Of a DNA stretch of 15,842 bases, positions 11,494 to 15,842 are shown piece after piece. A program made the position numbers and the translations under genes. Position 1 is the first letter of the stretch. Every line of letters begins with the position of its first letter. The stretch is taken from the NCBI GenBank assembly GCA_045577595.1, contig JAZNIR010000003.1, positions 1 to 15,842 on the forward strand, written 5' to 3'. The stretch is from Scatosoma sp045577595 (GTDB taxonomy: Bacteria; Bacillota; Clostridia; Christensenellales; Borkfalkiaceae). The notes beneath the pieces were generated by a model. That model ran no database searches, was not told the origin of the DNA, and saw nothing but the letters and a program-made list of their open reading frames with translations.

Positions 11494-13557
11494 TTAAGCC
11501 TGTTGCGCTTTCGCGTTTGCAATAATCTTATCGACGAGCGCAAAAGGTACTTCTTCGTACGCCAAGAATTCGGAAACGAATTTCCCGCTACCGCGCGTAA
11601 GCGAACGGAGTTCCATCGTATATTCCATAATTTCCGCAAGGGGAATTTCGGCGGTGATAATCGACGTATCGCCGTCGGCGTCCGTGCCCATAATCCGTCC
11701 GCGACGTTTGTTTACGTCCCCCATAACGTCGCCGAGATAATCGGAAGGAACGGCAATTTTCAAACGGTGAATAGGCTCTAACAACACCGGTTTTGCGTTC
11801 TTCAAACCGTCTTTAAAGGCAAGCGCCGCCGCCATTTTAAAGGAAAGTTCGTTGGAATCGACGTCGTGATAACTGCCGTCGTAAAGCACCGCTTTCAAAC
11901 CGACGACGGGATAGCCCGCCAAAGGCCCTTGCGACATACATTCGCGCAAACCCTTTTCCACTGCGGGGAAGTAGTTTTTCGGCACTGCACCGCCCACCAC
12001 TTCTTCTTCGAATACGAAATCTTCTTCGGCGGGGGAGAAACGGATTTTACAATGCCCGTATTGACCGTGCCCGCCCGATTGTTTTTTATGTTTGCCTTCC
12101 GCGTCCGCCGTACCGCGTATCGTTTCGCGGTAAGCCACTTTCGGCGTGGTAAGTTTTACGTCGACGCCGTAGCGCGCTTTTACTTTCTTCGCTAAAATTT
12201 CAAGTTGCGCGTCCCCTTGCCCGCCAAGCAATAATTCGCCCGTGTCGGCGTTCTTTTCCACCGAGAAGGTGTAATCTTCTTCGCGGAGCTTTGCAAGCCC
12301 TGCAAACACTTTGTCTTCTTCCCCTTTCTTTTCAGAAGAAACCGCCATAAACAAGGTGGGTTTAGGGAAGTGGATAGGGGAGAAACGAACTTTTGCGCTC
12401 GCATCGCAAAGGGTGTCGCCCGTGTTGGTGTTGCCGAGTTTGTTCACCGCGCCGATATCGCCCGCCGCAAGACTTTCGACGGCTTCCATTTTCTTACCGC
12501 GCAATAAATAAATTTGCCCGATACGTTCTTCACATTCGGTGTTTGCGTTCCATACGGTAGAACCGCTCTTTAACACACCGCGAAAACTCTTTAAATAGGA
12601 AAGCTTGCCCGAATAGGGGTCGATAACCGTCTTAAACACTTGCGCGGCAAACGGCGCGTCTTCTACGGTGGGTACGTTAATCACTTTATCGTTTGTTAAA
12701 TCGTCGGCAAGGGTGTTCAGACGCTCGCTTGCTTGGGGCATATACGTAACGATTTCGTTTAAAAGATTGATAACGCCACGATTGGTAAGCGCCGAGCCTG
12801 CCATAACGGGAATGGTGTTTACAGACGCGATACCGATACGAATTCCGCGTATCGTTTCTTCTCTCGTTAAATCGCCCGTTTCGAAATATTTATCGAGTAG
12901 CACTTCGTCGTTTTCCGCCGCCGTTTCCATCAGTTGCGCTTTCATTTCTTCCACTTGGTCTTTCATATTCTCGGGAATAGCGATTTCTTGCGGACCGCCT
13001 TCCTTGAAAAGGTACGCGCGCTCTTGCAAAGCGTTGATACAGCCTTGCATTTTGCCGTTTTCCATAATAGGGATTTGAATAGGCGCAAGTTTGCCTGCGT
13101 ATTTTGCTTTCAACGCGTTTATCGTGCCCATATAATCGGCGTTTTCTTTGTCCATACCGTTAATGAAAATAATCAGCGGTTTGCCGAGTTTTAAGCAGTA
13201 ATCCACCACCGATTGCGCGCCGATAGGCAACACGCCGTTAGCGCCGATAACGAGACAAGCGCCACCCGCCGCGCGTAAGCCCGCGCTACGTTCGCCTTCG
13301 AAATCGTAATATCCGGGCAAATCGAGCAAATTGATTTTTACGCCTTTCCACGTTAAATACGCGCAAGAAGTGTAAATCGACATATTTTTTGCTTTTTCCA
13401 AATCGTCGAAATCGGAAACGGTGGTGCCGTCCGCTACTTTGCCCTGTCTGTCGATAACGCCACCGTTAAAAAGCATTGCTTCACACAGCGTCGTTTTGCC
13501 TTCGCCGCTGTGTCCGACAACGGCAATGTTACGAATGTTTTCACTTTGTACGTTCAT
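11494..13557 (-). CDS. EF-G-like translational GTPase paralogue with altered G motifs
   Basis: A 687-residue protein with the full EF-G architecture: GTPase domain (1-280), beta-barrel domain II (about 300-390), domain III (about 400-475), domain IV (about 475-600, containing HKKQSGGHGQYGHC) and domain V (about 600-680, ending LRSLTRGSGKFVSEF). G1 is GHSGEGKTT (15-23). G3 reads DLPGYYDF (79-86), with Tyr83 where canonical EF-G has the catalytic His. G4 reads NGMD (133-136) instead of NKMD. The Tyr at G3 is typical of the clostridial EF-G-like subfamily; the Gly in G4 looks less common. It is probably a second EF-G paralogue in ribosome function or recycling rather than the main translocase, which usually lies in the str operon with tufA. 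AGGGGGG lies 8 nt before the ATG. Confidence 0.93.
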   Translation of the reverse strand: MNVQSENIRNIAVVGHSGEGKTTLCEAMLFNGGVIDRQGKVADGTTVSDFDDLEKAKNMSIYTSCAYLTWKGVKINLLDLPGYYDFEGERSAGLRAAGGACLVIGANGVLPIGAQSVVDYCLKLGKPLIIFINGMDKENADYMGTINALKAKYAGKLAPIQIPIMENGKMQGCINALQERAYLFKEGGPQEIAIPENMKDQVEEMKAQLMETAAENDEVLLDKYFETGDLTREETIRGIRIGIASVNTIPVMAGSALTNRGVINLLNEIVTYMPQASERLNTLADDLTNDKVINVPTVEDAPFAAQVFKTVIDPYSGKLSYLKSFRGVLKSGSTVWNANTECEERIGQIYLLRGKKMEAVESLAAGDIGAVNKLGNTNTGDTLCDASAKVRFSPIHFPKPTLFMAVSSEKKGEEDKVFAGLAKLREEDYTFSVEKNADTGELLLGGQGDAQLEILAKKVKARYGVDVKLTTPKVAYRETIRGTADAEGKHKKQSGGHGQYGHCKIRFSPAEEDFVFEEEVVGGAVPKNYFPAVEKGLRECMSQGPLAGYPVVGLKAVLYDGSYHDVDSNELSFKMAAALAFKDGLKNAKPVLLEPIHRLKIAVPSDYLGDVMGDVNKRRGRIMGTDADGDTSIITAEIPLAEIMEYTMELRSLTRGSGKFVSEFLAYEEVPFALVDKIIANAKAQQA

Positions 13558-13637
13558 AATAAGAACCCCCCTAAAATTGTGCTGATTGCGTTATTCCGTA
13601 AGGGTTATAACCGCTTTTGGGAACAACGATTTTTATT

Positions 13638-13666
13638 ATTATACTATACATTCGTTCAAAACACAA
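13638..13666 (-). promoter_or_regulatory. Candidate promoter of the EF-G-like gene
   Basis: On the minus strand, TTGTGT (13666-13661), a 17-nt spacer and a perfect TATAAT (13643-13638). It gives a leader of about 75 nt containing the palindrome GGTTATAACC (13603-13612) before the AGGGGGG ribosome site. The -35 is weak, but A/T tracts upstream could act as an UP element. Confidence 0.55.
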
Positions 13667-13724
13667 GGATTTTATAGAAAAAAATTATCAAAAAATGAAA
13701 AAAATTTTCAATATTTTTTCAAGG

Positions 13725-13765
13725 TACCGTAGAAAAGAAAACGATAACGTTTACGTAGTACGGTA
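13725..13765. repeat. Nested dyad between the divergent EF-G-like and desulfurase promoters
   Basis: Outer arms TACCGTA (13725-13731) and TACGGTA (13759-13765) are perfect inverted repeats. An inner pair AAACG/CGTTT (13739-13743, 13748-13752) shares almost the same centre (about 13745). Inside is AACGTT within ATAACGTTTA, one base off a LacI-family-like TAAACGTTTA palindrome. It is probably a protein-binding site; the binder is unknown. Nothing else is evident in the rest of the 309-bp gap apart from promoters and A-tracts at 13671-13720. Confidence 0.4.
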
Positions 13766-13773
13766 AGATAAAG

Positions 13774-13817
13774 CGGAAAGACTTGCCCGTAGGGGCTCCC
13801 CGTTGCTTGACTTTCCG
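13774..13817 (+). repeat. Inverted repeat overlapping the desulfurase -35 region
   Basis: CGGAAAG (13774-13780) and CTTTCCG (13811-13817) are perfect inverted arms, with an inner AGGGG/CCCC pairing near 13791-13801. The right arm overlaps the -35 hexamer TTGACT, so it may be an operator rather than a transcribed structure. Confidence 0.35.
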
Positions 13818-13835
13818 AAAAAAAGATTATATAAT
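13807..13835 (+). promoter_or_regulatory. sigma-A promoter of the cysteine desulfurase gene
   Basis: TTGACT (13807-13812), a 17-nt spacer and a perfect TATAAT (13830-13835). The leader to the ATG at 13867 is about 25 nt. Confidence 0.8.
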
Positions 13836-13866
13836 AGGATTATCATATAGAAAAGAGAAGAAAGTT

Positions 13867-15009
13867 ATGCAACGGATTTATTTCGACCACGCGGCGACGA
13901 CACCGCTGGACAAACGGGTGTTTGAAAAAATGCTCCCTTATTTTACGGACGAGTTCGGCAACGCCGATTCCCCGCACGCAGTCGGCAGAAAGGCGATGGC
14001 GGGCGTGGACAACGCGCGCGATACGGTTGCCGCGCTTATTGGCGCGAAACAAAACGAAGTGTATTTTACTTCGGGGGGTACGGAAAGCGATAATTGGGCG
14101 ATGCTCGGCGTAGCGTATGCTGGGAAGGAAAGGGGTAAAACGCATATTGTCCTTTCCGCAATCGAACATCACGCGCTTTTATCTTGCGCGGAAAGATTGG
14201 AAAAAGAAGGTTTTGAAATCACTTACTTACCCGTAAACGAAGGGGGTATGGTTTCGTTGAACGCGTTAAAAGCGTGTGTTTCCGAAAAGACGGCGCTTAT
14301 TGCCGTAATGGCGGTGAATAACGAAACGGGGGTAATACAGCCGATAGAAGACGTTGTTAAAATCGCGCACGAAAAGGGGGCAGTCGCGCTTATCGACGCC
14401 GTACAAGCCGCGCCGTATATGCCCCTCGACGTAAAAAAGTGGGGGGCGGATTTGATTGCCTTTTCCGCGCATAAATTTTACGGACCGAAAGGCGCGGGCG
14501 CGCTGTATATCAAAAACGGCGTAAAGATAGCCAAGCTGATTGGCGGTGGCGAACAAGAACGGGGTTTGCGCGGGGGAACGCTAAACGTGCCCGCTATCGT
14601 CGGACTTGGAAAAGCGTACGAATTGGCGGTGGAAGAAATGGAAAAGGCGAATGAAAAAATCGCCCGTCTTTCTTCGTTGTTTTTAGAAAAAGTTTCGCCT
14701 ATAGGCGGAGTGATTGTAAACGGCGATAGAGAAAACGCGTTGCCCGCCGTGTTGAATTTGCGGTTTGTGGGGGTGGAAAACACCGCGTTTTTGTACAATA
14801 TGGATTTAAAAGGGGTATCCCTTTCCGCAGGGTCGGCTTGCGCCAGCGCGTCGGTAAAACCCAGCCACGTACTAACGGCAATGGGGCTTACGCAAGCGGA
14901 AATAAGCGAAAGCGTGCGGTTCAGTTTCGGCAAAAACAATACGGAAGAGGAAATCGAGCTTGCGGCGAAATGGACGGTGGAGATTGTGGAAAGATTAAGA
15001 AAAGGATAA
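13867..15009 (+). CDS. Class V aminotransferase-fold cysteine desulfurase (IscS/NifS family)
   Basis: A PLP enzyme that takes sulfur from cysteine, forming alanine and an enzyme persulfide, for Fe-S clusters and tRNA thiolation. The 380-residue length is typical. Landmarks are YFDHAATTPLD (5-15), the SGGTESDN cofactor loop (69-76), His101 stacking on PLP, Asp177 and Gln180 in LIDAVQA, the Schiff-base Lys203 in SAHKFYGPKGAGAL, RGGTLNVP (235-242), and the persulfide Cys325 in LSAGSACAS. I chose the ATG at 13867 because the family N-terminus begins there; an upstream in-frame ATG at 13783 lies before the promoter. The ribosome site is weak (AAGAGAAGAAAG). No iscU or iscR adjoins it, so IscS and NifS cannot be told apart. 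A ferredoxin gene follows after 99 nt with its own promoter. Confidence 0.95.
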   Translation: MQRIYFDHAATTPLDKRVFEKMLPYFTDEFGNADSPHAVGRKAMAGVDNARDTVAALIGAKQNEVYFTSGGTESDNWAMLGVAYAGKERGKTHIVLSAIEHHALLSCAERLEKEGFEITYLPVNEGGMVSLNALKACVSEKTALIAVMAVNNETGVIQPIEDVVKIAHEKGAVALIDAVQAAPYMPLDVKKWGADLIAFSAHKFYGPKGAGALYIKNGVKIAKLIGGGEQERGLRGGTLNVPAIVGLGKAYELAVEEMEKANEKIARLSSLFLEKVSPIGGVIVNGDRENALPAVLNLRFVGVENTAFLYNMDLKGVSLSAGSACASASVKPSHVLTAMGLTQAEISESVRFSFGKNNTEEEIELAAKWTVEIVERLRKG

Positions 15010-15048
15010 ACTTTCTATAAAAAACCTGTAAAAAGCCGAGTGGAATTG

Positions 15049-15077
15049 TTTACTAATTGAAAAAAATGTGGTATAAT
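15049..15077 (+). promoter_or_regulatory. Promoter of the ferredoxin gene
   Basis: TTTACT (15049-15054), a 17-nt spacer and TATAAT (15072-15077) preceded by TGG (extended -10). No clear terminator separates it from the desulfurase, so read-through may add to expression. Confidence 0.75.
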
Positions 15078-15108
15078 AAATGCAGAAAATAACACGGAGG
15101 TAATGGAA

Positions 15109-15279
15109 ATGGCACACGTGATTACGGACGAATGTGTAGCTTGCGGCGCTTGCGCGGATACTTGTCCCGTCGGCGCAATCGTTTTGGGCGACAAAGGAAT
15201 TTACGTCGTTACGGACGAATGCGTAGATTGTGGCGCTTGCGAAGACGGATGCCCCGTTGGCGCAATCAAAGCGGAATAA
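15109..15279 (+). CDS. Clostridial-type 2[4Fe-4S] ferredoxin (56 aa)
   Basis: A small soluble electron carrier. Two complete CxxCxxCxxxCP cluster motifs are present: Cys9/12/15/19 and Cys38/41/44/48. They lie in a near-perfect internal duplication (TDECVACGACADTCPVGAI and TDECVDCGACEDGCPVGAI). The length of 56 fits the family. I chose the ATG at 15109 because GGAGG (15096-15100) is 8 nt away; an in-frame ATG at 15103 is too close. It has its own promoter and terminator and is thus monocistronic. It would serve fermentative redox enzymes and could supply electrons to radical SAM proteins, but no partner is encoded next to it. Confidence 0.97.
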   Translation: MAHVITDECVACGACADTCPVGAIVLGDKGIYVVTDECVDCGACEDGCPVGAIKAE

Positions 15280-15291
15280 TTAAACGAAACG

Positions 15292-15326
15292 AAAAAAGGC
15301 TAAGCCGTACGCTTAGCCTTTTTTTC
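15292..15326 (+). terminator. Intrinsic terminator of the ferredoxin gene
   Basis: Stem AAAAAAGGCTAAGC/GCTTAGCCTTTTTT with a 5-nt loop (CGTAC) and a T7 tail (15319-15325). The A-run on the 5' side would also allow function on the other strand. Confidence 0.9.
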
Positions 15327-15346
15327 GTATAAATCCGTTTAAGCAC

Positions 15347-15375
15347 TTGCAAAAAGGGGATAAGTGTGATATAAT
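15347..15375 (+). promoter_or_regulatory. Promoter of the right-edge nuclease-like gene
   Basis: TTGCAA (15347-15352), a 17-nt spacer and a perfect TATAAT (15370-15375) preceded by TGA (extended -10). CACTT/AAGTG arms (15344-15348, 15362-15366) form a small dyad within the promoter. The leader to the ATG is about 50 nt. Confidence 0.7.
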
Positions 15376-15431
15376 TTAAGTATAGTTTTGAAGTTGTTAA
15401 AATAAGTATAAGATAGTAACAGGAGAAAATA

Positions 15432-15842
15432 ATGACAAAAGAAATTGTAAAATCGGTGGAACCGAATATCGCAGATTTAGCAAACGGTTGGTTGAAATCA
15501 TATAAATTGGATTATAAATTGGAGCAAGAGGAATTAAACGCCGAAATTGATAAAGCCCTGAACGATTACTATTCCAAAAACGGCGGAGTCGGAGGTAACC
15601 GCCCCGATGCTAAACTATTGTTACAAGATAAAAACTTAAATTATTATCCTATTCTTATCGAATATAAGGGTTATAAAGGTAAATTAGTCAAACTTGACGC
15701 CAACGGTCAAGTTGATAATAAAACCGCAAAAAACGAGCCGAATTTCAAAAATATCAATTCTTATGCGGTAAACGGCGCAGTTCATTATGCTAACGCAATA
15801 TTGCACCATACCAGCTATTCTGAAATTATTGCTATCGGTATG
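15432..15842 (+). CDS. Partial protein with PD-(D/E)xK nuclease-like N-terminus (probable restriction-modification/defence gene)
   Basis: 137 codons, cut off by the window end with no stop. ATG follows AACAGGAG with 6-nt spacing. Residues 1-50 are a helical lead-in. Residues 56-81 read GNRPDAKLLL, then YYPILIEYKGYKG, giving Asp59 and Glu77-x-Lys79, the arrangement of a PD-(D/E)xK nuclease core. A conserved-looking YAVNGAVHYANAIL helix (111-124) and a strand EIIAIGM follow. This order resembles N-terminal nuclease domains fused to N-6 adenine DNA methylases (type I or IIG-like restriction enzymes). The methylase motifs would lie beyond the window, so this is inference. The codons are A/T-richer than in the preceding core genes. 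It has its own promoter and follows a strong terminator. Confidence 0.65.
   Translation, partial: MTKEIVKSVEPNIADLANGWLKSYKLDYKLEQEELNAEIDKALNDYYSKNGGVGGNRPDAKLLLQDKNLNYYPILIEYKGYKGKLVKLDANGQVDNKTAKNEPNFKNINSYAVNGAVHYANAILHHTSYSEIIAIGM

Noticed and set aside
11469..11525. Short plus-strand frame after AAAAGGAG
   Set aside because: The purine run touches the ATG, leaving no spacing, and the frame is antisense to the EF-G-like end and its terminator.
1..15842. CRISPR array, tRNA, rRNA, transposase or integrase
   Set aside because: No regularly spaced repeats, cloverleaf candidates, rRNA blocks or mobile-element proteins were seen on either strand.

Overview
The window looks like a chromosome segment from a low-to-mid GC, endospore-lineage Bacillota (class Clostridia), probably an uncultured gut-type member. 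The evidence is the spore-maturation pair spmA-spmB, the metG-tatD-(radical SAM)-rsmA order, an EF-G-like paralogue of the clostridial type, a clostridial 2[4Fe-4S] ferredoxin, and mostly strong AGGAG-type ribosome sites. Placement below class is not possible from the sequence.

Layout. (1) 1-204: AT-rich left edge with two short hairpins and a possible tiny ORF. (2) 205-1333, minus: spmA-spmB. (3) 1422-1625, plus: a strong promoter, a well-folded RNA of about 120 nt and an intrinsic terminator, followed by a four-codon ORF and then an AT-rich orphan membrane protein (1727-3226). (4) 3293-8113, plus: the housekeeping operon metG, tatD, TatD-linked radical SAM, rsmA. The radical SAM protein carries an unusual basic, Asn/Gln-rich N-terminal extension. 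(5) 8120-8994: a divergent two-gene module of a membrane/coiled-coil orphan and an XRE regulator, with two matching dyad operators (ACCAA-N5-TTGGT) over the divergent promoters. (6) 9043-11335, minus: PAP2 phosphatase followed by a cytoplasmic GH2 glycosidase. (7) 11494-13557, minus: an EF-G-like GTPase with altered G motifs. (8) 13807-15279, plus: cysteine desulfurase, then a separately promoted ferredoxin. (9) 15347-15842: a promoter and the first 137 codons of a protein with a PD-(D/E)xK nuclease-like signature, probably the start of a restriction-modification or other defence locus that continues beyond the window.

How it fits together. The core genes serve translation and RNA maturation (MetRS, RsmA, EF-G-like), Fe-S chemistry (desulfurase, ferredoxin, radical SAM) and sporulation (SpmA/B). 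Between them sit AT-richer genes that look acquired: the 499-aa membrane protein, the XRE-controlled membrane protein, and the nuclease-like gene at the right edge. The most interesting signals are the RNA with mutually exclusive terminator and anti-terminator pairings upstream of the orphan gene, the two-operator divergent switch, the prion-like extension on the radical SAM enzyme, and three genes whose -10 element lies only 5-6 nt before the ATG with no Shine-Dalgarno, which suggests leaderless transcripts.
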